Of a stretch of 64,000 nucleotides of DNA, positions 51,642-60,593 are shown piece after piece (positions within the stretch are counted from its first letter, which is position 1; every line of letters starts with the position of its first letter). The translations under genes and the position numbers were made by a program. Source of the stretch: Bog-756 sp963713625 (GTDB lineage Bacteria; Actinomycetota; Acidimicrobiia; Acidimicrobiales; RAAP-2); the NCBI GenBank assembly GCA_963713625.1, contig CAVQMN010000001.1, positions 310,001 through 374,000 on the forward strand, written 5' to 3'. The notes under the pieces were generated by a model. It was not told the DNA's origin. It did not search any database and worked only from the letters and a program-made list of their open reading frames with translations.

Positions 51642-52283
51642 TCAACCCAGAATATCGGTGAGGGCCTGCACCATGAACCGCTCGGCGGCCACCGCCGAGT
51701 ACCCGCCCTGGGAACGGAGCATGTCCCAGGTCAGCCATCCGCTGGTCACCAGGAGCATGTCCAGGACACGGGGAGCGTCAGTGCCGCGGGCGGAGATCTC
51801 GGGGCCGAGTGTCCGCTCCAGCTGCTGGCGCAGCAGGGCGCGCTTCTCGACGAGGACGGCGTTGAATCCCTCGGACTGGGTGGCCCGGGCATAGGCCATC
51901 TTGAGCATCGGCGCCATGGCCTCGTACAGCTGCCGGCGTTGACGGCAGGTGGCCTGGATACGGAAGGCCACCGGCCCGTTCGGAGGGAGGAAGGCGATGA
52001 ACTGGCGGTGGCGGTGGAACTGCTGGGCCGCCGCGTTCCTGATCGCCACCTCGACGTGGTCAAAATGGTAATGGAAGGCACCGATGGACAGGCCGGCCTG
52101 CTTGGTGATCTGAGGGATGGTCGGTCCGGGGTTGCCGTCCTGGATCAGTTCGATGGCGGCATCGACGATCTGGAGGCGCGTGACATGCCCCCGGGCTTTC
52201 CGCCGATCGGCCGGTGCTCCGGCCCGCCCCATCCAGTCGCTGTGGTCCGTCCCAGGCGCGTCTCCGTCCGTGTTATCCGACAC
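51642..52283 (-). CDS. TetR-family regulator
   Basis: About 213 residues. The HTH region shows IVDAAIELIQDG, PTIPQITKQAGLSIGAFHYH and FDHVEVAIRNAAAQ. The ligand domain resembles regulators of fatty-acid or aromatic metabolism. I choose the GTG at 52283, because an upstream start would lie inside a 21-bp tandem repeat. It is convergent with the phosphatase and on the same strand as the catabolic operon upstream. Confidence 0.82.
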   Translation of the reverse strand: MSDNTDGDAPGTDHSDWMGRAGAPADRRKARGHVTRLQIVDAAIELIQDGNPGPTIPQITKQAGLSIGAFHYHFDHVEVAIRNAAAQQFHRHRQFIAFLPPNGPVAFRIQATCRQRRQLYEAMAPMLKMAYARATQSEGFNAVLVEKRALLRQQLERTLGPEISARGTDAPRVLDMLLVTSGWLTWDMLRSQGGYSAVAAERFMVQALTDILG

Positions 52284-52289
52284 TGACCT

Positions 52290-52331
52290 CAACGATGCCC
52301 CTGACAGCACCAACGATGCCCCTCACGGCAC
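52290..52331. repeat. 21-bp tandem repeat upstream of TetR
   Basis: Two copies of CAACGATGCCCCTGACAGCAC / CAACGATGCCCCTCACGGCAC, identical at 19 of 21 positions, lie directly before the TetR start. The 21-bp period equals two helical turns, so it could be a pair of operator sites. The rest of the gap to 52434 contains no gene. Confidence 0.65.
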
Positions 52332-52434
52332 CAGCCTACGGTGGGTGCTTCACCGGCCGACCGACTTCGTCCCACCGGGGTCGGTTCCACCCCTGGGCGT
52401 GGCCCCCCGGTGCCGGTGGGTGGGAAATGGCCCG

Positions 52435-53697
52435 TCAGCCGGCCGCCAGTCCGGCCAGCTCGTCCTTGACCATCCGGCCGTCCACGATGATGGCGAGCAG
52501 TCGGGACCGGTCCTGGAGGACGGTGACGTCGGCCACCGGGTCGCCGTCGACCACCAGCAGATCGGCCAGCTTGCCCTCGGACACCGTGCCCAGCTCGTGG
52601 CCGCGTCCCATCAGCTCGGCTCCGTGCTTGGTGGCCCACCGGACCACGTCGAGGGCGGGGATGCCGATCTCCTCGACGTAGTAGGCCAGCTCCTCGGCGT
52701 AGGTGCCGTGGGGGAAGAAGATGGCCCCGTAGTCGTCGCCCAGCACCAGCCGCATGCCGGCGGCGTTGGCCTTGGGGAGGATGTCGGCCATGGTCTCGAT
52801 ATCGGATTTCATCGACTCGGTGAACCCGAGTGACGACCGGCCCATCGAGGCCAGGAACCGGGCCGGGAACATCATCGACGGGACCACCGGCGTACCCGTC
52901 TCCACGATCCGGTCCATGCACTCGGCGTCCATCCCGTCGCCGTGGTCGATGACGTCGATGTGGAGATCGAGGGCCATCATGATGGCCTCCCGGTTGGCGA
53001 TGTGCCCCCGCACCCTCGCCCCTCGCAGATGGGCCGCCTCGATCCCGGCCGCCATCTCCTCCCGCGACATCTCGATCTGCTCCTTCGGGCCGATGGTCCC
53101 GTGCCCACCGGTCACGAACATCTTGATGAACTCCGCACCCTCTTTGATCTCGGCCCGGACCGAGCGCCGGAACTCATCGGGTCCGTCGCTCGGCCGGATG
53201 GCCCCGAGGGCGCCGACCTGCCAGTGCGGTGGGTAGCTCCGGTCGCCGGCGTGCCCGGTGGTGCTGATGTCCCGACTGCACGGCACCAACCGCGGCCCGG
53301 GGATCAGACCCCGGTCGATGGCCACCTTCATCGATGCGTCGATGGCGAACGGGGCCCCGGCCGACACCGCGCTGGTGAACCCGCACTCGAGGAGGAGCCC
53401 GAGGTTGTTCACGGCCCGGACCGCCTGCAGGGCCATGGGCTCCTCGAGTCCGAAGGGGGCGGGCACGGCACCGAGTTCGTGGTAGGTGGCATGGAAGTGG
53501 CAGTTGACCATGCCGGGCATGACGGTGCGCCCGGCCAGGTCGACGACCCTGTCGTCGGCCCGGGCCCCGGCCACCGGGCCCGGGCCCACCGCGCTGATCC
53601 GCTTGCCTTCCACCACCACGTGGGCGTTCGGGACCGGCGGGTGGTCGCCGTCCACCACGGTGGCGTTGGTCAGGACCAGCCGTGTCCCTCCGCTCAC
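52435..53697 (-). CDS. Metal-dependent amidohydrolase
   Basis: A 420-residue amidohydrolase-superfamily enzyme: GRTVMPGMVNCHFHATYHE (HxH metal site), KMFVTGGHG, VRGHIANREAI, VIDHGDGMD and VLGDDYGAIFF supply the other ligands, and GKLADLLVVDGDP ends the fold. It resembles imidazolonepropionase- or prolidase-like members. The GTG overlaps the dehydrogenase stop. It is the third gene of a three-gene operon. Confidence 0.85.
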   Translation of the reverse strand: MSGGTRLVLTNATVVDGDHPPVPNAHVVVEGKRISAVGPGPVAGARADDRVVDLAGRTVMPGMVNCHFHATYHELGAVPAPFGLEEPMALQAVRAVNNLGLLLECGFTSAVSAGAPFAIDASMKVAIDRGLIPGPRLVPCSRDISTTGHAGDRSYPPHWQVGALGAIRPSDGPDEFRRSVRAEIKEGAEFIKMFVTGGHGTIGPKEQIEMSREEMAAGIEAAHLRGARVRGHIANREAIMMALDLHIDVIDHGDGMDAECMDRIVETGTPVVPSMMFPARFLASMGRSSLGFTESMKSDIETMADILPKANAAGMRLVLGDDYGAIFFPHGTYAEELAYYVEEIGIPALDVVRWATKHGAELMGRGHELGTVSEGKLADLLVVDGDPVADVTVLQDRSRLLAIIVDGRMVKDELAGLAAG

Positions 53698-54626
53698 GGG
53701 TGCACCACCACCTTGATCGACCCCGTGCTCCGATCGGCGGCCACCCGGAAGGCTTCGGCCGCGTCGTCGAGACCGAAGTGGTGGGTGATGACCGCCCCGG
53801 GCAGGTCCGGCGCCGTGGCCAGCAGGTGGGCCGCCTGCTCGAACTCGGAGACACCGTGATGGTGGCCGTAGGTGAACGCCGGCACCAGGGTGATCTCCTT
53901 CAGCTGGAACTGGAGGCCCAAACTGACCGGTTCCCAGAACGTGCTGATCACACCGATGGTGCCGCCCGGGCGCACCAGGGCGAAGGCGGTGTCCATCGAT
54001 CCTTGCGTTCCAGCCGCGTCGAGCACGAAGTCGTAGCCCGTACCGCTCGAGGTGCCGGCGCCCAGACGCTCGCCCGCCTCCACCCGGCGGGTGTGATTGG
54101 CCACCAGGTCGACGTCGGCGCCGAGGGCCCGGACCGCGGCGATGGTGCACAGCCCGATCGGACCCGCCCCGATGACCAGCACGCGGGCGCCCGGTTCGAC
54201 ACCGACCCGGTTGATGCCATGGACGGCCACGGCCAGTGGCTCGACCAGGCAGGCGTGTCCGATGTCGAGTCCGGCCGGCAGCACCTTGGCACAGGACGGA
54301 TCCACCCACACCTCGTCGGCCAGACCCCCGTCGAGGCTGATGCCGTACATGGCGCCGAGCGCCGACGGACACTGCTGTTCGCGACCGGCCAGGCAGTGTT
54401 CACAGCGGCCGCATCGGAGGACGGGGAGGACGGCCACGGCCGTGCCGTCGTCGAGCCGGCCGCTGAACTCGTGGCCGAGGGTCACGGTGGACGGCCCGAA
54501 GGAGACCAGGTGGAGGTCGGATCCGCAGATACCCGAGCTGTCCACCACCACCCGGACGCCGGTACCCGGATCACCGCCGGTGTCGATCACCCGGATGCCG
54601 TCGCTGGTGGATCGCACCCCGCGCAT
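53694..54626 (-). CDS. Zinc-binding alcohol dehydrogenase
   Basis: A 310-residue MDR-family dehydrogenase. Catalytic zinc ligands are in SGICGSDLH and LGHEFSG, structural zinc Cys in CGRCEHCLAGREQQC, and the NAD(P) site is VLVIGAGPIGL. It lies 4 bp after the monooxygenase-like gene and overlaps the amidohydrolase start, so all three are co-translated. It is probably an oxidation step in an uncharacterised catabolic route. Confidence 0.88.
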   Translation of the reverse strand: MRGVRSTSDGIRVIDTGGDPGTGVRVVVDSSGICGSDLHLVSFGPSTVTLGHEFSGRLDDGTAVAVLPVLRCGRCEHCLAGREQQCPSALGAMYGISLDGGLADEVWVDPSCAKVLPAGLDIGHACLVEPLAVAVHGINRVGVEPGARVLVIGAGPIGLCTIAAVRALGADVDLVANHTRRVEAGERLGAGTSSGTGYDFVLDAAGTQGSMDTAFALVRPGGTIGVISTFWEPVSLGLQFQLKEITLVPAFTYGHHHGVSEFEQAAHLLATAPDLPGAVITHHFGLDDAAEAFRVAADRSTGSIKVVVHP

Positions 54627-54630
54627 CGGT

Positions 54631-54936
54631 CTACGCGCCGCCGACGGGACGGCGGGCGCTGATGGCCAGCACATGGGCGTCCGCGCCGGTGATCCGCGAG
54701 ACGTGGTCGGTCATGAACTCGTGCTCGTAGGGTTGGGACTGGTGGGCCGAGAACGCCTCCTCGGACTCCCAGCACTCGAAGAACCGGAATCGGCAGGGGT
54801 GTTCGACATCCTCCGACCACCAGTAGTCCAAGCATCCCAGATCCTGGCGGCTCCTGGCCGCCACCGCCTGCAGGGCGGCCACCGTCTCCTCCCGTTGGTC
54901 GGGCGGGAATTCGAGGTAGCCGGTCAGTGCATGCAA
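54631..54936 (-). CDS. Antibiotic biosynthesis monooxygenase-like (ABM) protein
   Basis: About 101 residues with the ABM ferredoxin-like fold (ALTGYLEFPPDQREETVAAL; RFRFFECWESEEAFSAHQ). ABM proteins act on quinones or are small dimeric oxygenases. The only good start is TTG at 54936, with a GGAGGGG ribosome site; there is no ATG in frame nearby. It is first of the three-gene operon. An AT-rich TAAGTT at 55015-55020 (minus strand) could be its -10. Confidence 0.75.
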   Translation of the reverse strand: MHALTGYLEFPPDQREETVAALQAVAARSRQDLGCLDYWWSEDVEHPCRFRFFECWESEEAFSAHQSQPYEHEFMTDHVSRITGADAHVLAISARRPVGGA

Positions 54937-55054
54937 GGCAGTCCCCTCCGATCTGCGTCCGGAGGGACCGCGCCCGATGGTGCTGGGCGACCCGGCCACT
55001 CCTCTCGGCCGCGAAACTTAACATCCTGGCTGGGGAGGAGGTGGCAGAGCCGGC

Positions 55055-57121
55055 TCACCATCCGGCCGGCCGGCCCGAGGTCTTGGCCAGGCTCAGGGTC
55101 CCTCCGACCAGGTCGGCATGGGCGGGCATGCGCACCTCGAATGACAGTGTCGACGGACCGCGCAGCGACAGGTCGAAGTCCGCCGACGCCGGCCTGGGCC
55201 CCCCGGCCAGCACGGCGGTGCTGTCGAGGGCCTGGCCCAGGTCGAGCGGAGCCAGCTGCACCACGGTCAGCGAGGCGTCGGTCGGGTGGCGCCAGACCAA
55301 CCACTTGGACACCACGTCACGTCTCGACGGTGTGGCCACGAGGGAAACGGTCGGTGGGGGACCTGAGGACCCCGACAAGCGATAGGTGAAGACGCCCCGG
55401 TACCGCCCCGCGCCCACATCGAGCAGCCGGATGGGCGGATAGCGGTTGGCGACATCTCCGGGTGACCACGGGCTGCCGAGATCGGCACCGGTCCAGGTCT
55501 GCGGGTGGGCCGGGAGGTCGTCGGGCGGACCGAGGATCACCATGGCGGCGATCAGGAGGGCGACCACGCTTCCGATCGCCACCGCCGGCCCCAGGCGAAG
55601 GGGGGCCGGGCGGCACAGACGCACCAGCAGCCACACGGTGGCCGCCAGGAGGGCGAGCACGAAGAGCAGCCGGGCGAACATACCGCCGGTATGGCCGGAC
55701 GGATAGGCGAAGGTGGGAAGGACACGGTCGAACAACGGCCACCATCCCGGGTAGAGCGAGGGATCCCAGGGGCGGAAGGGCAGGTTCCACTGGTTGGAGT
55801 AGACGTGGTCGCCGGCCAGGATCGGGACCAACTGGACCACCCAGAGCCCGGCCACGGCCGCCCCGACCAGGAAGAGGCGGCGCGGGAAGGCCTGCAGACG
55901 GTGGAGGAAGACGGCGCTCCAGGCCAGCAGGATCGGCGCCACCGTCCATTCGAACCGGCCGGCGAACGAGGTCCCGCCGAGCGGCGGGTTCGGGTAGGTG
56001 CCGTTGACGACCAGTACGGCTGCGATGGCCAGCACCACGGCCACCGCGCTCATCCCGGTCCGTTTGCGGGCGAACCAGAGGCCGATGGCCCCGAGGAGCA
56101 CGGTCGGGACCTGTACCACCAGGCCCTGGTCCCGGTCGATGAGCAGGGCCGCGATCCGCCAGCCCGACCCCGAGTCGATGGCCGGCCCGGGTTGGGGCAG
56201 ACCCAGGAGGTGGCCGAAGTAGAACTGGTTGTAGGCGGCGAGGGCAGCCAGTGATCCGAGGACCACGACCACGACGACGATGGTCGGGGTCCGGGTGGAA
56301 CGCCGCCGCCCACCGATCAAGGCGAAGCCGGCCACGCCGATCAACACCGGAGCCGCATTCTTGATCTGGAACCAGGCGACGGCCCCGAAGCCCACGATGG
56401 CCACCACGGTGCCCGCCCGGCCCAGCCGCCCCGTCTTCTCGAGCAGGGCCAGTTCGACGAAGCCGCAGCCCAGAAAGATACCGCTGATCAGATCGGGGTA
56501 GACCTGGGTCGTGGCCAACCACAGTGCCGGAGCGGCCAACGCCAGGGCGAGGACCACCCGTCCGCTCCGGCCGAGGTCGGCCAGGCGCGCCGCCCGTTGG
56601 TGGAGCACCGCCACACCGGCGGCCTGCGCGGTGAAGTACCCGAAGAGGGCGGCGGGGACCGATCCGACGGCCATGAAAGGAGCCAGCAGCGCGGGAAGGC
56701 CGATGCCCTGGGCGAAGACCGGGCCGTGCGGGCCGGGGAGAAAGGCGTGAATGGCGTAGGGAGTCCGGACCGTCGTCCCCGGAGCCCAGTCGTAGATGGC
56801 GTGGGTGACCATGTCCTTGGCGTAGGCCGGGATGACGTCCATGGTGAGGTGGCTGAGGGAGAGCGCGGCGATCAGGTAGTGGGGTGAATCGCCACTGATC
56901 AGGTTTCCCTGCGACCGGACCAGCAGCCAGGCGGCGATCTCGCCCATGATCACCACGACGGTCCAGGCCACCAGCCCGATGAAGCGGGAAGGCCGCCGGC
57001 CCTGGCCCGTGTCTGCGGCCGCCTGGACCCGGTGACGTGGTCCGTGGCCGACGGCGGTCACGGGTGCGGGTCGTCGACGCACGGTTGAGAACCACGCCAT
57101 GCGGACACCGCAGACCTCCAT
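55055..57121 (-). CDS. Large polytopic membrane protein (GT-C/GT39-like)
   Basis: About 688 residues with some ten to twelve helices. SGDSPHYLIAAL near residue 75 resembles the Asp-containing first loop of GT-C (mannosyl/arabinosyl) transferases. The last 150 residues are extracytoplasmic and beta-rich. The family call is tentative. The ATG at 57121 is used; a second ATG at 57100 is possible. It is divergent from the LLM oxidoreductase gene. Confidence 0.7.
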   Translation of the reverse strand: MEVCGVRMAWFSTVRRRPAPVTAVGHGPRHRVQAAADTGQGRRPSRFIGLVAWTVVVIMGEIAAWLLVRSQGNLISGDSPHYLIAALSLSHLTMDVIPAYAKDMVTHAIYDWAPGTTVRTPYAIHAFLPGPHGPVFAQGIGLPALLAPFMAVGSVPAALFGYFTAQAAGVAVLHQRAARLADLGRSGRVVLALALAAPALWLATTQVYPDLISGIFLGCGFVELALLEKTGRLGRAGTVVAIVGFGAVAWFQIKNAAPVLIGVAGFALIGGRRRSTRTPTIVVVVVVLGSLAALAAYNQFYFGHLLGLPQPGPAIDSGSGWRIAALLIDRDQGLVVQVPTVLLGAIGLWFARKRTGMSAVAVVLAIAAVLVVNGTYPNPPLGGTSFAGRFEWTVAPILLAWSAVFLHRLQAFPRRLFLVGAAVAGLWVVQLVPILAGDHVYSNQWNLPFRPWDPSLYPGWWPLFDRVLPTFAYPSGHTGGMFARLLFVLALLAATVWLLVRLCRPAPLRLGPAVAIGSVVALLIAAMVILGPPDDLPAHPQTWTGADLGSPWSPGDVANRYPPIRLLDVGAGRYRGVFTYRLSGSSGPPPTVSLVATPSRRDVVSKWLVWRHPTDASLTVVQLAPLDLGQALDSTAVLAGGPRPASADFDLSLRGPSTLSFEVRMPAHADLVGGTLSLAKTSGRPAGW

Positions 57122-57289
57122 CCTGTTCGAGTGGCACCGTCTCCGGGGATCCACAGGAGCCCGATCGAGGACGAACTGTACCTGACCAACCAGGGCGGAT
57201 GGCTGTCCGCCGCCCCGGGCCCGGGGTGGCGCGGGATCACCAGGCGACGGGCCGGGGGATCGACGGCCCGCTCGTACTACCGTGGCCGC

Positions 57290-58237
57290 ATGGCGAGTTT
57301 CGGTGTCCAGCTGCCCAATTTTTCGGGATTCGAATCCGATGACCTGTTCGAGCACATCGCCGATCTGGCCGTCACCGCGGAAACCTCCGGATTCGATTCG
57401 GTGTGGGTCATGGACCACTTCTTCCAGCTGCCGCCCATGGGCGGCCCGGATCAGCCCATGTTGGAGGCCTACACCCTCCTCGGGGCGTTGGCCGCCCGCA
57501 CGCGGCGGGTCCAGCTCGGAACCCTGGTCACCGGTGTGACCTATCGCAACCCGGGCATCCTGGCCAAGATGGTCACGACGCTGGACGTCATCTCGCGGGG
57601 CCGGGCCATCCTGGGGATCGGCGGTGCCTGGTACGACGTCGAACACCAGGGGCTGGGCATCGATTATCCGCGTGACGGGGTTCGCCTGGACATGCTGGCC
57701 GAGGCCGTGCAGGTGTGCCGGGCCATGTTCGAAGGTGACGACGTCAGCTTCACCGGGACCCACTACCGGTTGGATCATGCCCGCAACCTGCCCCGCCCCG
57801 TGCAACCCGGCGGTCCAAAGATCATGATCGGCGGGGGTGGCGAGAAGCGGACGTTGCGACTGGTGGCCCAATACGCCGACAAGTGCAACGTGGGTGGGGG
57901 CGTGGACACGCTGGCCCACAAGATCGAGGTCCTCCACCGGCACTGTGCCGAGGTCGGGCGCGACCCGGCCGAGATCGACGTGACGTGGATGACGCCGCTG
58001 ATCCTGACCACGTCCGACCAGAACACGGCCGAGGTGCGGGCCATGGTGGACAGCGGCGGCTCGCCGCAGGAGACCGCCGGCTTCACCATCGGCCAACCGC
58101 AGGAGATCCCCGATCTGGTGGCCGGTCACATCGAGGCCGGAGCTGACGAGGTGATCTTCAGCTTCGCCTTCGCCGACGCCGCCGGCATTGCCGCCGTGGC
58201 CGATGCCTTCGGATTGCCTCGGTCGCCGGCGACATGA
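57290..58237 (+). CDS. LLM-class flavin/F420-dependent oxidoreductase
   Basis: A 315-residue luciferase-like TIM barrel: FGVQLPNF, SVWVMDHFFQLPP, LLGALAARTRRVQLGTLVTG and ILGIGGAWYDVEHQGLGI are typical of F420-dependent members in actinobacteria. The substrate is unknown. The ATG at 57290 opens the barrel directly; the frame is open upstream but lacks domain sense. It is followed 64 bp later by a TetR-like gene, which may regulate it. Confidence 0.9.
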   Translation: MASFGVQLPNFSGFESDDLFEHIADLAVTAETSGFDSVWVMDHFFQLPPMGGPDQPMLEAYTLLGALAARTRRVQLGTLVTGVTYRNPGILAKMVTTLDVISRGRAILGIGGAWYDVEHQGLGIDYPRDGVRLDMLAEAVQVCRAMFEGDDVSFTGTHYRLDHARNLPRPVQPGGPKIMIGGGGEKRTLRLVAQYADKCNVGGGVDTLAHKIEVLHRHCAEVGRDPAEIDVTWMTPLILTTSDQNTAEVRAMVDSGGSPQETAGFTIGQPQEIPDLVAGHIEAGADEVIFSFAFADAAGIAAVADAFGLPRSPAT

Positions 58238-58301
58238 ACGGGCGGCCGCGCCCGGCGGATCCTGCGGACCCGGCGGGGACACCGAGGGGGTGCCGACGGG
58301 C

Positions 58302-59147
58302 ATGAATCCGCCGTCCGGTTCACCCCGGGTGGAGAAGGGGCAGCCCACGGGGCCGGGGAGGGCGGTCCGGGCCCCGGCGGCCCGGAAGCCGAGGCAGACC
58401 CGCGAAGAGCTTCGGCGCCTGTTGCTGGAGAAGGGTCGCGCCATCCTCCGTGAAGAGGGCCTCGGCACCGGGGCCGAGGTGCTCACCTTCAAGCGGGTCT
58501 TCGACCGGGTGGCCGAGGACACCGGCATCCGGCTGACCAACGGATCGGTGATCCGACGGGTGTGGGAGAACCAGGCCGAGTTCCAGGTCGACGTGCTGGT
58601 CACCATCGCCCTCGGCGACTACGACAGCGAGGTCGACACGGCCCTCGAGTATGTGGTGCCCGTCCTGAGCTCGGTCGACCGATCCTCACCCGAGTCCCGG
58701 GTCGGCGTGATGCGGGAGCTGTGCCGGGTGGGTGGCGCCGCCAACGCCGATGCGCTGCGCCGGTCGAGCACCCTTCCCTCCTGGATCGGCGTGTGGGCGC
58801 TGGCCGCATCGGGCGAGACGCTCGACTACCGGAAGAAGATCGAGGACGCACTCATCTCCGGGTACCAGACGTTCAACGAACGGATCGAAGGCATGTACTC
58901 CGCCCTGCTCTCGTTCCTCGGGTTCCGGTTACGCGAGGGGTTCACCCTGCATCAGTTTGTCGTGGCCGCCGACTCCTTGAGTCAGGGCTACGGATTGCGT
59001 GACCGGATCGACAGCTCGGTCATGGTGACCATCCCGCGTGCCACCGGCCCGGGCGGGGAGATCCAGGAGTGGACACTCTTCGCCGTCGCCTACGAAGGAC
59101 TGGTCCGACAGTTCTTCGAGCTCGACCCGGAGTGGCCGAGAGACTGA
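58302..59147 (+). CDS. TetR-like regulator
   Basis: About 281 residues. After a basic, Pro-rich N-terminus, QTREELRRLLLEKGRAILRE and VLTFKRVFDRVAEDTGIRLTNGSVIRRVWEN form a TetR-like HTH, with a helical C-terminal domain. It is longer than usual TetR (about 200), mostly from the N-terminal extension. The ATG at 58302 is used. It might control the LLM gene or the membrane protein genes on either side. Confidence 0.7.
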   Translation: MNPPSGSPRVEKGQPTGPGRAVRAPAARKPRQTREELRRLLLEKGRAILREEGLGTGAEVLTFKRVFDRVAEDTGIRLTNGSVIRRVWENQAEFQVDVLVTIALGDYDSEVDTALEYVVPVLSSVDRSSPESRVGVMRELCRVGGAANADALRRSSTLPSWIGVWALAASGETLDYRKKIEDALISGYQTFNERIEGMYSALLSFLGFRLREGFTLHQFVVAADSLSQGYGLRDRIDSSVMVTIPRATGPGGEIQEWTLFAVAYEGLVRQFFELDPEWPRD

Positions 59148-59216
59148 GCCCCGGCGGGCCGGAGCGAACCCGGGCGCACATGGGCGCGGGCCCGTGCCCC
59201 GGCCGGAGGGTGGTCC

Positions 59217-60593
59217 GTGTGGCAACATCGCCACGTGACCCCGGGACCAGGCCGCCACAGCCGGCCGCGCCGGGGCTGGGTCGCACCGGCGGTGGCCGCG
59301 GCCGGATGGTGCGCCTTCGCGTGGTACCTGGTGGCGCAGGCCCGGGCCGGGCCGGCCATCATCTGGAACGACTCGCTGGTCTACACCCACATCGCCTCGC
59401 GGTCGTTGTGGACCGTCGCCTTCTGGGCCGGCCCGCGTCCCCCGGCGATGCCGTTGCTGATCAAGCTGGTCGGCTCGTCCCGCGGATTCCTGACCGCTCA
59501 GGCCGCGATCGCCGCTCTGGCCTGGGGGTTCCTGGCCTGGACGGTCGGTCGGCTGGTGAGCCCGGGCTGGCGGCGGGTGGTGGCGGCGTGGGCCATCCTC
59601 GCCTTCGCCACCGCCTTTCCGGTGACGCTGTGGAACCGGTCGGTGCTGTCCGAATCGCTGTCCATGAGCCTGTTGGCCCTGGTGTTCGCCACCTTGATCT
59701 GGACGGCACGCCGACTGACCTGGCCCCGGGTGGCCGCCACCACGGCGGCGTGCCTGTGCTTCGCGGCCACCAGGGATGCCCAGGTCTGGACCGTCGCCTT
59801 TCTGGCCCTGGCCGTCGGAGCCGGCGCCGTCCTGGCCGCCTTCAGGAACCGCCACTCGGCGGTACGGGCCGGAGCGCTGTCCGTCGGCCTGGTCGGAGTG
59901 GTGGTGCTCACCGGCTGGGGGACGGTCTCCTCGCACCGGACCCAGCAGAACGTGGCTGACGTCCTCTATGTGAGGGTCTTCCCGTTTCCGGCCCGGGTGG
60001 CCTGGTTCGCGGCCCACGGGATGCCCGAACCGGCCCAGATCGATGCGCTGGCGCGATCGACGCACACGGCCCCCGGTGAGGCCAAGTTGGTCGCCTTTCC
60101 TTCTTCGGATCCGGCCTTCGCCCGGCTGGAGCACTGGATCAGCTCCAAGGGCACCGGCACCTATCTCCTGTGGCTGGTGACCCACCCCGGCTACGTGGTC
60201 TCCGAACCGCTGGTCCGGCCGGAGCGATCGTACGACTTCGCCAACGGGAACCTCACGTACTACGCCTCGTCCACCGATCGTCTGGCTTCGCCACTGACCA
60301 TCGCGGTGTGGCCGCCCCTGATCGGATTACTGGTGCTGGCCGCGGTGGCTGCTTTCGTCAGCGTGCTGTCGAGAGCGTGGCGACAGGGTGTCTGGCGCAT
60401 GGTGGTCGGGCTCATCGTCATCGGGCTCCTCTCCATGCTGGTGGCCTGGCACGGCGACGGTCAGGAAGTGACCCGTCACACCGTGGAGGGACTGGCCGAG
60501 CTGCGGCTGGGCATTTGGATCCTGATCGTGATGTGGGCCCTCGAGGGAGTCAGCCCGGCACCATCGAACCCGCCCGCTGCCGACGCCGGTTGA
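59217..60593 (+). CDS. Polytopic membrane protein (GT-C-like)
   Basis: A 458-residue protein with about ten helices. WNDSLVYTHIASRSLW near residue 50 places an Asp in the first outer loop, and RSVLSESLSMSLLALVFATL follows, a pattern seen in GT39/GT-C-type enzymes; the function is not proven. The GTG start has no clear ribosome site. Its last 44 bp overlap the end of the DAHP synthase gene, tail to tail. Confidence 0.7.
   Translation: MWQHRHVTPGPGRHSRPRRGWVAPAVAAAGWCAFAWYLVAQARAGPAIIWNDSLVYTHIASRSLWTVAFWAGPRPPAMPLLIKLVGSSRGFLTAQAAIAALAWGFLAWTVGRLVSPGWRRVVAAWAILAFATAFPVTLWNRSVLSESLSMSLLALVFATLIWTARRLTWPRVAATTAACLCFAATRDAQVWTVAFLALAVGAGAVLAAFRNRHSAVRAGALSVGLVGVVVLTGWGTVSSHRTQQNVADVLYVRVFPFPARVAWFAAHGMPEPAQIDALARSTHTAPGEAKLVAFPSSDPAFARLEHWISSKGTGTYLLWLVTHPGYVVSEPLVRPERSYDFANGNLTYYASSTDRLASPLTIAVWPPLIGLLVLAAVAAFVSVLSRAWRQGVWRMVVGLIVIGLLSMLVAWHGDGQEVTRHTVEGLAELRLGIWILIVMWALEGVSPAPSNPPAADAG

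Noticed and set aside
57122..58606. Upstream extension of the polytopic membrane protein
   Set aside because: Antisense to the LLM oxidoreductase and TetR-like gene; hydrophobic domain begins only after 57121.
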